Assembly: GCF_000974365.1 (NCBI RefSeq)
Contig: NZ_BAZW01000005.1
Coordinates: 62,001 to 126,000, forward strand
Direction: 5' to 3'
Length of the DNA: 64,000 nt
From: Geofilum rubicundum JCM 15548
GTDB lineage: Bacteria; Bacteroidota; Bacteroidia; Bacteroidales; Marinilabiliaceae
Part shown: piece after piece, positions 41,736 to 51,371 of the stretch
Layout of the letters: each line of letters starts with the position of its first letter
Numbering within the stretch: position 1 is the first letter of the stretch
Position numbers and translations under genes: made by a program
Notes under the pieces: generated by a model
What the model saw: only the letters and a program-made list of their open reading frames with translations
The model's database searches: none
Told to the model about the DNA's origin: nothing

Positions 41736-42319
41736 AAATCGAGGGAGGCCAGAGAGGCCCTGCCGTAAATGTCCAATAATTCCAATACCCGTTCTTTTTT
41801 TATGCCCCCTGAAATAAAACTAAACTCTGAGGCAAAGCGGTAGATGTCATGGGCCAGGAAACTTCTTATTTTAACTTCCAGGTCGTAGCTGCCGCCAACG
41901 TAGATTTCCCGCTCAATCTGTTTGCCCACCATCTTTTTGATTTCGAGGGGTTTCAGGTCCCGGTGCTCATTAAAATCGATGATCGAGGCGGCATATTCTT
42001 CGCTGTTAAACAGGATGAATGCCAGGGCAATTCGCCGGCGAACCGGTAAATCATAAAGGTATTTGTCAATTTTTTGGAACAGCTGCACCCTCAGATCTTC
42101 CGTTATTTTGTTGCTGCGCGCAATGGAGGCACATATTTGAGTAAACAGCGGATCAATTTCCTTTTGAGCAAGGTCTTCCCCATAAACCATCCATTTCAAA
42201 AAGTTCCCTTTTAGAATATAACCAAATTCTACCATGGCCTGATTAATATCAGTAGTGATGTGCAGCTGGTTGTCAATACCCAGCATTTTTTCGGGACTCA
42301 CTAGTTTGAACTGGTTCAT
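41732..42319 (-). CDS. Cytoplasmic protein of unknown function, 195 aa
   Basis: A 195-aa protein with no signal peptide, membrane helix or domain that I recognise. It has a helical, charged composition ('IDPLFTQICASIARSNK', 'LYDLPVRRRIALAFILFN', 'DFNEHRDLKPLEIKKMV'). Its stop codon overlaps that of the PKD gene by four bases on the opposite strand. The 445-bp upstream spacer is shared with the second OmpA/PD40 gene. The frame is clean and codon use fits its neighbours, so it is probably a real gene. Its link to the surrounding surface genes is unclear. Confidence 0.6.
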   Translation of the reverse strand: MNQFKLVSPEKMLGIDNQLHITTDINQAMVEFGYILKGNFLKWMVYGEDLAQKEIDPLFTQICASIARSNKITEDLRVQLFQKIDKYLYDLPVRRRIALAFILFNSEEYAASIIDFNEHRDLKPLEIKKMVGKQIEREIYVGGSYDLEVKIRSFLAHDIYRFASEFSFISGGIKKERVLELLDIYGRASLASLDF

Positions 42320-42764
42320 GGTTCCTTTTTTCTTAAAGGTTTAAGTGTTTGTCATACTTGACTGTAATGGCTGATTCAAACACAAAATGTCATTTTTTAA
42401 ATGTTTACAGCTTGTGTTAGCACCCCGCTGTGCCCGGTGTAAATCAAAATGAAAAGATGTTTTTGGTGATTCAAAATTAGCAATAATTATCAAATGACGT
42501 TTTTGGGGACCCATGCCGATGGGAATGGCTGGTGGGGCTATGTTGTTCTAAACCCCTGTTTTATAAAGGACTTTAGGATGCTGGTCGTTTTTGTGTCCCG
42601 GTAGTGAGAGTTCGAACAAAAATACGGATCGGTGTAAAATTTAAAGTTGTTTGTGACGATTTTTTTGTTGTTGGTCAAATTTTCCTTGCGAATTAAAAAA
42701 AATGTAACTGAAGCCTTTGTTTTAGCGTATTATTAACAATCTTGCGAAAAAAAATATTAAACAA
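42320..42764. other. Intergenic region between divergent genes
   Basis: A 445-bp spacer carrying the promoters of the 195-aa gene (minus) and the OmpA/PD40 gene (plus). It is A+T-rich towards the right end. I see no open frame, strong hairpin, tRNA or clear TAnnTTTG box in it. Confidence 0.5.
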
Positions 42765-45247
42765 ATGAGAAAAATAGTGTTAGGATGGCTTTTATTTTCA
42801 GCTTTATGACTTATTCCAATGCTCAGGGAAACCCCCGCATAAGCAAAAAGGAGTTGATTGTTTTGGCACCTTCCCATAGCCAGCAGTTGATTATAGATCA
42901 TCTTGAAAATGGCGATAAGTATTATAGAAAAGAGATATATGACCGCGCTTTCCGGCATTATTATCAGTTGTATGGCATGACTTCCGGTATTCCTGAGTTG
43001 AACTATAAGCTGGGAATCAGTGCCTTGCTGGGCGGGCATGAAGCAGATGCAGCGGCCTATCTTTTAAGGGCGGATTCATCCGTGGCCGATGATTATTACT
43101 ACTATCTGGGTAAGGCCAATCAGGCCATTTATAATTATGGGGCCGCTAAGGATGCTTTTTTGCTGCATCATCAGTCTTTAGGGACTTTGGGACAAAAGCG
43201 CTTTGAGGAGGAGTTTATCCAATTGGTGAATGAGTGCGACTACGGCCAGTATGCGGTTCGTGATTCTTTGCCCTATTTTATTACCAATATGGGGCCTGCC
43301 ATAAACAGTTATTTCGATGAGTATGGAGCAGTGGAACATGCAACCACCAATGCGGTGTACATGACCGGCCGCAGACCCGAGCGACTGCCTGAAAAGCCGG
43401 TTAACAGAGATGCTTTTCGGGAACGTCTTTTCAAGGCGGAATATAAAAACGGGGATGTTTCTGAAGCTTCCACCGTTGCTTCTCCCTCTTCCTCCTGGCG
43501 TCATGTGGCCGTGGCCGGACTGGATGCCTCCAACGACCTGCTCTTTGTCTATCAGGGGAAAGACCGGTCGGGCCACCTGCGTTCTGTCAAAATCACAGAT
43601 AAGCGCCTGCGTGGTTCTAAAAGGTTAAAGGGGGCGGTCGACCGGAAGGTCTTTCAGGAGACGTCCATTTCGGTGTCTGACGATGGGGATGCTTATTTTG
43701 TGAGCAATAAACCGGGTGGTGAAGGCGGAACGGATATCTGGTATGCCAAACGTAAGGGCAAAAACAAATACCGCAAAGCCATGAATGTCGGCGACCGCAT
43801 CAATACGCCCTTCGACGAAAGGGCGGTGCATGTAACGCCTGACGGGAAAACACTCTACTTCGCTTCCAATGGCCATTCCGGCTTAGGGGGTTTTGATATT
43901 TTTAAATGTGAGCGACAGCCGGATGCCTCCTGGGGCGATCCGGTTAATCTGGGCTATCCCATTAATAGTGCAGCCGACGATTTATTCTATCATCCCACCT
44001 CTGATTCTTTGGTGGCCTTAATAGCCAGCAATCGCGCCGGAGGCTTTGGGGGACTGGATATTTATGAAGTTAAAAAGGATCCCCGCATTCCTTTTGAAAT
44101 ATGGGGCGAAGTGACCGATATCAAGGACGGCACCATTTTGCCGGCCCGAATGACCATCATTGATTTAAGGGAAAATTTGCCGGTGGCCTGGGCCGAATCC
44201 GACTCCTTATCAGGGGAGTACTACATTCAAATGGAAGATGTGGGCGATTATGCCATTCAGGCCGATGTAACCGGGTATAAGAGCCAGAGGGATACTTTGG
44301 AAATGCCGGAGAAACGCCATGAGAAAATCCGCAGGGATTTTCAACTGGAAAAACTGCTCTTTCCGTATACATTGTGGGGCAACATCACCAATGAGGCCAA
44401 TGGACACCCGGTTCAGGCGCAGATTCTGATTAAATCGGTCGACGACGAAACGCTTATCAACAGTGGCTATTCCAGTGCCAATACCGGTTATTATTCTATT
44501 ACGCTGGCAGATAAAGCCAACGTGTTGATGGAGGTAACGGCAGAGGATTTCTATGGAAAAACCATGCAACTGCACAAGGATAAAATGATGGGTGACAACG
44601 GGGAATTGAACCTCGCACTCACCAGCAGCAAGCAAGTGTTTACCCTTTCGGGTGTGGTCAGTGATGAGGTCTCAGGAAATTCTGTTCCCGCCGCCCTCGC
44701 CGCCTTTGAGCCGGGCCATATGGAGCCTGTGACAGTGGCTTACGCCGATTCCGTATCGGGACGTTATACACTCCATCTGGACAATCGGGGGCCCTTCCTT
44801 CTGGAATTGACTGCCGAGGGCTATTTCTTTCTCAATAAGTCGCTCGAGTTTTTAAGTGATTCCACTTTACTGGTGCGCAATTTTGACATGCAGCCCATGT
44901 CCACCGGTGCCCGTATTGTTGTGGAAAACATCTTGTTTACCACCGGTAAGGCCACATTAAGGGCAGAGTCCTATGCCGAATTGAACAAGTTGGTGCGCCT
45001 GTTACTGGAGAATGCAGATGTGCGCATTGAGGTATCGGGACATACCGATAATGTGGGTTCTGCCGCATTGAATAAGCGACTTTCGCGGGCCAGAGCGCAG
45101 AGCGTGAAGAGTTACCTGGAGAGTCAGGGTGTAGAGGCCGGTCGGATAGAGTTTGAAGGATATGGATTTGACCGACCCATTGCACCCAACGAGACGGAGG
45201 AGGGCAGAGCTGCCAACCGCCGCGTGGAAATTGAAGTCATTGAGTAG
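42765..45247 (+). CDS. OmpA-family protein with TPR, PD40 propeller and beta-sandwich domains, one-base frameshift in the signal peptide
   Basis: About 827 aa. ATG 42765 opens 'MRKIVLGWLLFSAL', which reads into a stop at 42807. One missing base near 42805 joins it to 'MTYSNAQGNPRIS', giving a complete signal peptide. As read, the coding frame starts at 42785. Next are a TPR-like region ('AFRHYYQLYGMTSGIPEL'), PD40 repeats ('AYFVSNKPGGEGGTDIWY', 'LYFASNGHSGLGGFDIF'), several CarboxypepD/CNA-B-like modules, and an OmpA domain ('ILFTTGKATLRAESYAEL', 'VSGHTDNVGSAALNKRLS'). It is a paralogue of the 34-36 kb protein. It begins a run of three exported-protein genes with 15- and 54-bp gaps. Confidence 0.85.
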
Positions 45248-45262
45248 TTAAAAATATAAGAT

Positions 45263-46906
45263 ATGAAGTGGATGAATATATTTAAAGGCCTGTTGATGGG
45301 TGCACTCGTGGTGTTCTCCGGCTGTAAGCAGGACGATGTTTTTATTAATGAGCCTCAGGATGGGGATATGCGAAGTGTGGGCCTGGCCGGACCATTTGCC
45401 AGCTTTAATTTGTCGGTCGATGACTTTCTAGACGACCTGGCGGAGGAGGATATCTACGTGGATGAGGAGGGTGTCCTGTTTTTCCAGTACCGCGAATCGG
45501 TTTTTGTTAATTGGGAAAGTTTGGTCACCTTAAGGGATGTGAATGAAAGATGGAGTTATTCCCTGCCGGTCTTTGCACCCCCACTCAAGGCTGCTTCTTC
45601 CGAACTGCTTTTTTCGGAGGAAGTGGTGCTCAGTCACCAGGACGATGTGCGTTATGACAGGGTGACTTTGCTGGATGGCGAACTGGATCTTTCCTTTGAA
45701 GTGCCGCCCGGGTTGGAAGGAAGCATCACCGTTGAAATACCACAGGCTACCACGGCCAACGGAGAGGTGCTTCGGGTGGAGTTTGTGGTGGACCCGCTGG
45801 GATTTGCCACATCCAACGAATTGCCCTTGTCGCTCGTCGATTTTCAGGTCGAGTTTGACAGTGAAACAGAGGAGCCTTACAACAGTCATCTAGATATCAA
45901 TGTTTATGAAGATCTGAGTCTGACCGCTTTTCCTACCGGGGGGGAAATAGCGCTGAATTTTTCGTTGACCGACTTAAAGAAAAAATCGGCCTATGGCTAT
46001 TTTGGGGATCAAACAGCGACCCGCGAAGATGCCGAACTGGAATTTGATGTTTTTGAAGAAGTAGAGGATCTGGCCGCCCATGTTGAGTTGGAAGATTTTG
46101 AGTTGGATATTGAAATTTTTAACAGTATTGGCGTTCCTTTTTATGTGGAGGCCAACAATGTGCGCTTCTTTCAAAGGGATGTTGAAACGCCTGATTCGTA
46201 TTTGATCATTGATGGGGAGAATAAGGCCGTGATTGATTACATACCCAATGCTGTGGAAACTGAACCATTAACGCCGGGCCGCACCACTTTCTCTGTCAGT
46301 GGCAACAATTCCAATTTGATAGAAATTGGCAACACCTTTCCGGTGCGCATGATGGTGGACCTGGTATCGCGAAGCAATCCGCCGGCGCCTGAAGGTGTTG
46401 TAGCCGATAAGGATAACTTTATGCTGGAAGTGGAGGAACTACAGGCCGATTTAGTATTTAAACTGCCATTGTGGTTTAGGGCAACGGATTACGCCCGAAC
46501 CGATACCATTGAATTTGATTTCGTGGACATCATCGATGGTTCCGAAGAGGAGGTGGATCACATAGAACTGGCCAAAATCTTCTTTGATTTTGAGAGTACC
46601 TTCCCTCTGAATATTTTGGCCACCGCCTGGGTCATTGATGCCCAGGGAAATAAAATCGATGATTTATTGGAGAATAACACTTATATCATTCGGTCTGGAA
46701 CAGCGGCCATTCCCGGAGAATCTACTTTTGAAATAGGGTTGACCGGCGAACAGATTCGCTTGTTTCAGGATCAGGCCGCCAAGGAGATTGTCATGTCCTA
46801 TTTCTTGTCGACCGGGGATGCCGACAGTGAGCCGGTTAAGATCAAACAGGACGCTGCCATCAAAGGGGCGGTTTCTTTCGATTTCTCAGGGAACATTCCC
46901 AATTAA
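45263..46906 (+). CDS. Acidic surface lipoprotein of unknown function
   Basis: 547 aa. The N-terminus 'GLLMGALVVFSGC' is a lipoprotein signal, with a run of acidic residues following the lipobox ('KQDDVFINEPQDGD'). The body is very rich in Asp and Glu ('DDFLDDLAEEDIYVDEEG') and probably beta-sheet. I recognise no domain. It is flanked by an OmpA-family gene 15 bp upstream and a DUF5723-type outer-membrane gene 54 bp downstream, so it is likely a surface or periplasmic partner of these proteins. Confidence 0.7.
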   Translation: MKWMNIFKGLLMGALVVFSGCKQDDVFINEPQDGDMRSVGLAGPFASFNLSVDDFLDDLAEEDIYVDEEGVLFFQYRESVFVNWESLVTLRDVNERWSYSLPVFAPPLKAASSELLFSEEVVLSHQDDVRYDRVTLLDGELDLSFEVPPGLEGSITVEIPQATTANGEVLRVEFVVDPLGFATSNELPLSLVDFQVEFDSETEEPYNSHLDINVYEDLSLTAFPTGGEIALNFSLTDLKKKSAYGYFGDQTATREDAELEFDVFEEVEDLAAHVELEDFELDIEIFNSIGVPFYVEANNVRFFQRDVETPDSYLIIDGENKAVIDYIPNAVETEPLTPGRTTFSVSGNNSNLIEIGNTFPVRMMVDLVSRSNPPAPEGVVADKDNFMLEVEELQADLVFKLPLWFRATDYARTDTIEFDFVDIIDGSEEEVDHIELAKIFFDFESTFPLNILATAWVIDAQGNKIDDLLENNTYIIRSGTAAIPGESTFEIGLTGEQIRLFQDQAAKEIVMSYFLSTGDADSEPVKIKQDAAIKGAVSFDFSGNIPN

Positions 46907-46960
46907 TTAAATGGAAAGTCTAATTGAAGGGAAGCTTTTCCCGCACAATTAATATTTAAG

Positions 46961-48387
46961 ATGATGTACAGAAAATTGCTATATAGTGCCTTGGGACTTT
47001 TTATCATGGCGGCAGGCTTAAAGGCCCAGTCGCCTATGGGACTCTATTACATGGAAACCATCCCGCAGGTCAGCCATCTCAATCCGGCCATGCAGCCCCG
47101 GGCCAATGGTTTTTTTGCCCTTCCGAATGTCAACCAGCTTTTCCAGAGTGATGTGGCCTTCTCCGATGTTTTTCAGGATGTGGGCGGCGGTGAATGGGTG
47201 GATCCCCGCAGCAGGCGTTACGACTTCGCCCAATTATATAAAGCCACAGGCGACGCCTTTAATATCAACGAGCAGGTCGATGTAGGTCTTCTGGGATTTG
47301 GATTCCGGTCGGGCCGCGACTATTTTTCCTTCGCCTTATCGGTGAAGGGTGCGGTGAATATGGGAACGCCCTACGATTTGTTGAAAATAGGGGAAAATGG
47401 ATTCCCGGCAGGCTCCAAATTTGATTTTTCAACCTTACGGACCAAAACCATCACCTACAAAGAAATCAGTCTGGGCTACAGTCGGGAGTGGAATGAGTAT
47501 CTGACCGTAGGCGTGAATGTGAAGCCGCTGTTTGGCATGGTGGGCATGCAATCGGATATCAATCGCTTTGAGTTACATACCAGTCGACAGCAATACGATT
47601 TATTTGTGGACGGTCATATCTATTCTTCAGCCCCCCTTGAAGTGGTTGAAGGTGCACCCGGCGATTTCCCCGAATCGGTAGAAGGCAAGGAAATGTCGGA
47701 CAGCGACTGGTCCTCCTATCTGAGTTCCTTCAAAAACCCGGGCATTGCTCTGGATATGGGGGCTGTTTATGCCTTGAACGACCAGTGGGAGTTCTCTGCG
47801 GCCCTTAATAATCTCGGATTTATCAAGTGGACCGAAGATCTGAATTCCTTATCCTTTGACGGCACTTATTCCTTCAAAGGCCTGGAAGTAGACGGTTCCA
47901 ATAAGGATGATTTGGATGCAGCCGTTGAAGCCATAGGTGATTCCCTGAAGACGGTGATTAATTATGGGGTGGGACAGGAGTCCTTTTCCATGGGGCTTAT
48001 TCCGGCTTATACATGGGCGCCAGTTACAACCTCAACCATGCCATATCCTTTGGCTTTTTGTCGAGAAGTCAGTTCCAGAAGAACAACTTTCGGCAGGATT
48101 TTAACCTGTCCGCCAACCTACAACCCTACAGCTTTGTGGCCCTCAATGTGAATTACAGCCTCCGCGTCAATGGCGGCAACGGCCTGGGCACCGGCGTCAG
48201 TCTTTTAATGGGCCCCTTGCAATTGTTCCTTCTGGCCGACTACATCCCCATGCAGTATGCCACCGTTCATATGGAAGGCGACGAATTCCTGATGTTTCCC
48301 AACCAAAAAGAACTCAGCCTCAAACTCGGCCTCAACCTCATCTTCGGTCGCCACGGTCACCGCAACAAACCGAGTTTGACCTTATAG
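46961..48387 (+). CDS. DUF5723-like outer-membrane protein, one-base frameshift
   Basis: About 475 aa. The signal peptide 'LLYSALGLFIMAAGLKAQ' is followed by a family-typical start 'LYYMETIPQVSHLNPAMQP' and alternating beta-barrel strands. One base is missing near 48008; adding it joins 'SFSMGLIPAYY' to 'MGASYNLNHAISFGF' and extends to 'SLKLGLNLIFGRHGHRN' at the stop 48387. Barrel-like strands end with the C-terminal aromatic pattern. The protein is likely an outer-membrane barrel working with the lipoprotein and OmpA-type protein encoded just upstream. DUF5723 has no established function that I know of. Confidence 0.75.
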
Positions 48388-48486
48388 ATTATTTCACGTC
48401 TGTTCCAATTTTGCAGTTGGCTTCAAACAAAGCTAACAGCCAAACAATTTATTGAATCAATTGGATAGGGCGATAGAAATTAAGCA

Positions 48487-48518
48487 AAAAAAAGAGCGGT
48501 GAAAACCGCTCTTTTTTT
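48487..48518. terminator. Bidirectional terminator
   Basis: AAGAGCGGT/ACCGCTCTT with a GAAA loop, flanked by A-run and T-run, lies between the converging DUF5723-like and QueF-like genes. Its T-run reaches the QueF-like stop codon. Confidence 0.9.
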
Positions 48519-48958
48519 TATAGTGTTACCGACCATTGGTCTTCTATATTGCCTTTCCAGTCGCTGAATTTTTCATCCCCACCTCTGACTTTCCAGTCCG
48601 AATCAATGGTGAGCTTGGAGCTGATCCCGCCCCGTGGATTAAATACCATTACCACACGTACGCGCTCTGGTTCATAGACCTCCATCACATGGTCGTAGAA
48701 TACATTGATCAGGCGCTCGTATGATACAGTGATGTTACGCAGGGCGTAAACATACTGCTTGAGCGATTTTAATTCGATGATTCTTTTTCTGGGGTAGAAA
48801 GTCAGGAACACATCCGCAAAATCGGGTTGCTCTTTAACACCCAAAAAGGTGAATTCCGGGATTTTTATTTTTATCTCATACGCTTCGCCGGTTGGATTGG
48901 GAAGCGATTTGAGCAGGCTGGCGTCAATGTCTTTGTAAGTAAGGATCTTTTTTTCCAT
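48518..48958 (-). CDS. QueF-fold (tunnelling-fold) protein lacking the catalytic cysteine
   Basis: A 146-aa relative of preQ1 synthase QueF. It keeps the family signature 'IIELKSLKQYVYALRN' (ESKSLK in true QueF), 'QPDFADVFLTFYP' with the catalytic Asp (Asp47), and 'VVMVFNPRGGIS'. Where QueF has the nucleophilic Cys ('FTSLCP'), this protein reads 'FTFLGVKEQ' (Gly40). The His-Glu pair is Tyr80-Glu81, and the C-terminal NYG block is missing. Oxime-type reduction by the known QueF mechanism is therefore unlikely. It may bind a pterin- or purine-like ligand without the thioimide step. The gene is alone on the minus strand and ends at the shared terminator. Confidence 0.8.
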   Translation of the reverse strand: MEKKILTYKDIDASLLKSLPNPTGEAYEIKIKIPEFTFLGVKEQPDFADVFLTFYPRKRIIELKSLKQYVYALRNITVSYERLINVFYDHVMEVYEPERVRVVMVFNPRGGISSKLTIDSDWKVRGGDEKFSDWKGNIEDQWSVTL

Positions 48959-49170
48959 TTTAAATTATATATGTGTCAATTGTGGCTGCAAAGGTAGTGT
49001 TTTTGTTCAATTGCCTGAAATCCCGACTGCAAAATCTACTTTCAAAGATGACTTTTAACAGGAAATGCTCTCAAAAATATGTGCTAATCTGTGTCTGTCT
49101 GTGGACCACTAAACTTCCTAAATCACCGATATAGTTTATCCCGTTTTGCCTTTTTCGCGATGAAATTTCC

Positions 49171-49178
49171 TACCTTTG
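49171..49178 (+). promoter_or_regulatory. Candidate promoter -7 box for rlmD
   Basis: TACCTTTG fits the Bacteroidetes TAnnTTTG -7 element, 22 bp before the GTG start at 49201. TTTG at 49145-49148 could be the -33 element, with a spacing near the expected 19-21 bp. Confidence 0.5.
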
Positions 49179-49200
49179 CGGCAAATTTAAAAGAAACAAA

Positions 49201-50610
49201 GTGGGACGTTCCAGAAGAAATAAACCCTTACTCGAGCGCGTGGTTATTACCGATGTGGCCGCCGAAGGTAAGGCTTTAGGCAAGGTTGATGATCAGGTGG
49301 TTTTTGTCACCAAAACAATTCCCGGGGATATTGTGGATGTACAGGTGACCAAGAAGCGCAAGAAATTCTTTGAAGGATTTCCGGTTAAGTTTCACTACTA
49401 TTCCGATAAGCGTGTGGAGCCCGTTTGTGAGCACTTTGGTGTTTGCGGCGGTTGCAAATGGCAATCCTTACCCTATACGGAACAACTGTTTTATAAGGAA
49501 CGGGAAGTGGTCAACAATTTAAAGCGTATTGGCAAAGTGGAGTTGCCCGAAGTGCTGCCCATCATGGGATCTCCGGCCGAAACCTTCTACCGTAATAAGT
49601 TGGAATTTACCTTCTCCAACAAGCGCTGGCGTACCCAGGAAGAGTTGGATAGCGGAGAGGAGTTTACCGATAACAACGGACTGGGCTTTCATGTGCCGGG
49701 TATGTTCGATAAGGTGGTGGATATTCAAAAATGCCACTTGCAATCGGAGCCGTCCAATGCCATTCGTCTGGCCGTCAGGGATTATGCCTTGGCCAACGAC
49801 CTGCCCTTCTTTGATTTGCGGGCTCAGACGGGCCTGCTGCGTACCCTGATGATTCGTACCACTACCACCGGTGAAGTCATGGTGGTTCTTGTCATTTTTT
49901 ACGAGGATGAAGCCATCCGCAAGGCTTTAATGAACCACCTGACGGAACAGTTCCCTCAGGTCACCTCCTGGATGTATGTGATCAACCCCAAAGCCAACGA
50001 TACCTTCGGTGATTTGGAGGTGCATTTACATGCCGGTCGCGATCATATTTTTGAAGTGATGGAGGATCTGAAATTCAAAATCGGTCCCAAAAGTTTTTTT
50101 CAAACCAATTCTGAACAGGCCCTTCATTTATACCAGGTGGCACGGGAGTTTGCCGGATTAACCGGTAACGAGGTGGTTTACGATTTATACACCGGAACGG
50201 GAACCATTGCCAATTTTGTGGCCCACAATGCTTCAAAGGTGATTGGCATTGAGTACGTGCCGGAGGCCATTGAAGATGCTGTGGTCAATTCTGACATCAA
50301 CGGTATTACCAATACCGTATTTATGGCCGGTGATATGAAGGATTTATTAACGGCCGAACTCTTTGAAAAGCATGGTCGTCCCGATGTCATCATTACTGAC
50401 CCCCCGCGTGCCGGCATGCACGACGATGTGGTGCAAACCATCCTGAATGCCGCTCCTGATAAGATTGTTTATGTCAGCTGTAATTCGGCCACCCAGGCCC
50501 GTGATTTGAGTATGCTGGATATGCGCTATCGGGTCACCCGCGTTCAACCGGTGGATATGTTTCCGCATACCCACCATGTAGAGAATGTGGTGCTTTTGGA
50601 GCGGAGATAG
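49201..50610 (+). CDS. rlmD: 23S rRNA (uracil-C5)-methyltransferase, RlmD/RumA-like
   Basis: A 469-aa SAM-dependent RNA methyltransferase of the TrmA/RumA class. It starts at GTG 49201 ('GRSRRNKPLLERVVITDVA'). A TRAM RNA-binding domain covers about 5-60. Three Fe-S cysteines are in 'CEHFGVCGGCKW' (Cys76, 82, 85), with a fourth expected in 'DIQKCHLQSE'. The methyltransferase has 'LYTGTGTIANFVA' (SAM loop), 'DPPRAGMHDDVV' and the catalytic Cys in 'YVSCNSATQARDL'. Bacteroidetes have several paralogues, so whether this modifies U1939 or another site is not certain. The frame is intact. Confidence 0.93.
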   Translation: MGRSRRNKPLLERVVITDVAAEGKALGKVDDQVVFVTKTIPGDIVDVQVTKKRKKFFEGFPVKFHYYSDKRVEPVCEHFGVCGGCKWQSLPYTEQLFYKEREVVNNLKRIGKVELPEVLPIMGSPAETFYRNKLEFTFSNKRWRTQEELDSGEEFTDNNGLGFHVPGMFDKVVDIQKCHLQSEPSNAIRLAVRDYALANDLPFFDLRAQTGLLRTLMIRTTTTGEVMVVLVIFYEDEAIRKALMNHLTEQFPQVTSWMYVINPKANDTFGDLEVHLHAGRDHIFEVMEDLKFKIGPKSFFQTNSEQALHLYQVAREFAGLTGNEVVYDLYTGTGTIANFVAHNASKVIGIEYVPEAIEDAVVNSDINGITNTVFMAGDMKDLLTAELFEKHGRPDVIITDPPRAGMHDDVVQTILNAAPDKIVYVSCNSATQARDLSMLDMRYRVTRVQPVDMFPHTHHVENVVLLERR

Positions 50611-50617
50611 GTCTGGT

Positions 50618-50645
50618 CCATCAACGGTTAGCCGTTGATGGTTTT
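50618..50645. terminator. Hairpin terminator overlapping the response regulator stop codon
   Basis: CCATCAACGG/CCGTTGATGG, a perfect 10-bp stem with a TTAG loop followed by TTTTC on the plus strand. It lies 8 bp past the rlmD stop and covers the last codons and stop of the convergent response-regulator gene. Confidence 0.75.
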
Positions 50646-51371
50646 CATTAAATCATCTTTTTTACGGTGAGAAATGGGCACACTCACTTCGTCTGACATA
50701 ACAACAGAGCTGCCATCGGCTCTGTTAATGCGGTTGATGTGCTGAAGGTTAATAAGGTGCGATTGGTGCACCCTGAAAAAACCATAGGGCAGAAGCAATG
50801 CTTCCTGATCTTTCAGCGTTTTGGACACCACAATCTTTCGGTTGTCGGTCAGGAAATAAGTCGTGTAATTACCAGAAGCTTCCAGCCGGATGATTTCATC
50901 CACGGGAACAAGGTAGATGCTTTCTGTTGTTTTCAATATGATGCGACGCGCCAAGGGTTCAGAGGGAACAGAGGCCGGGTCGGGAGCGACCGTCTTTTGT
51001 TCCACATATTGAAAAGCCTTGTGCATAGAAGTAACCAGCTCATCCGGATCCAAAGGTTTCAACAGATAGTCCAGCGCAGAGTATTTAAAGGCCTTGATGG
51101 CAAAGTCGGAATGAGCCGTTAAAAATATCAAGGCAAAATTTGAAAACTCCAGTCGGTTAAGCAAATCAAATCCTGTTCCGTCCTGCATTTCCACATCCAG
51201 AAATAAAATGTCCGGTCGGACCGCCCGCATGAGCTTCAGTCCCGTTACCACACCATCTGCCTCCCCGGCCACTTCAATATTTGGGAAAAGAGACCGCAAC
51301 ATGACCTTAATGTTGTCACGTGCCGGCATTTCATCGTCAATAATACAGGCAGTAATTGTTTGTTCTGTCAT
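50628..51371 (-). CDS. LytTR-type response regulator
   Basis: A 247-aa regulator of the LytR/AlgR type. The receiver has acidic 'CIIDDEMPARDN', phospho-acceptor Asp in 'DILFLDVEMQDG' and Lys in 'YLLKPLDPD'. The C-terminal LytTR DNA-binding domain (about 145-247) contains 'IIRLEASGNYTTYFLTDN' and 'FFRVHQSHLINLQHINRI'. The start overlaps the stop of the upstream kinase gene in an ATGA, so the pair is translationally coupled. It would bind direct repeats near its targets, possibly those of the divergent LytTR/MBG genes at 55.6 kb. Confidence 0.93.
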   Translation of the reverse strand: MTEQTITACIIDDEMPARDNIKVMLRSLFPNIEVAGEADGVVTGLKLMRAVRPDILFLDVEMQDGTGFDLLNRLEFSNFALIFLTAHSDFAIKAFKYSALDYLLKPLDPDELVTSMHKAFQYVEQKTVAPDPASVPSEPLARRIILKTTESIYLVPVDEIIRLEASGNYTTYFLTDNRKIVVSKTLKDQEALLLPYGFFRVHQSHLINLQHINRINRADGSSVVMSDEVSVPISHRKKDDLMKTING

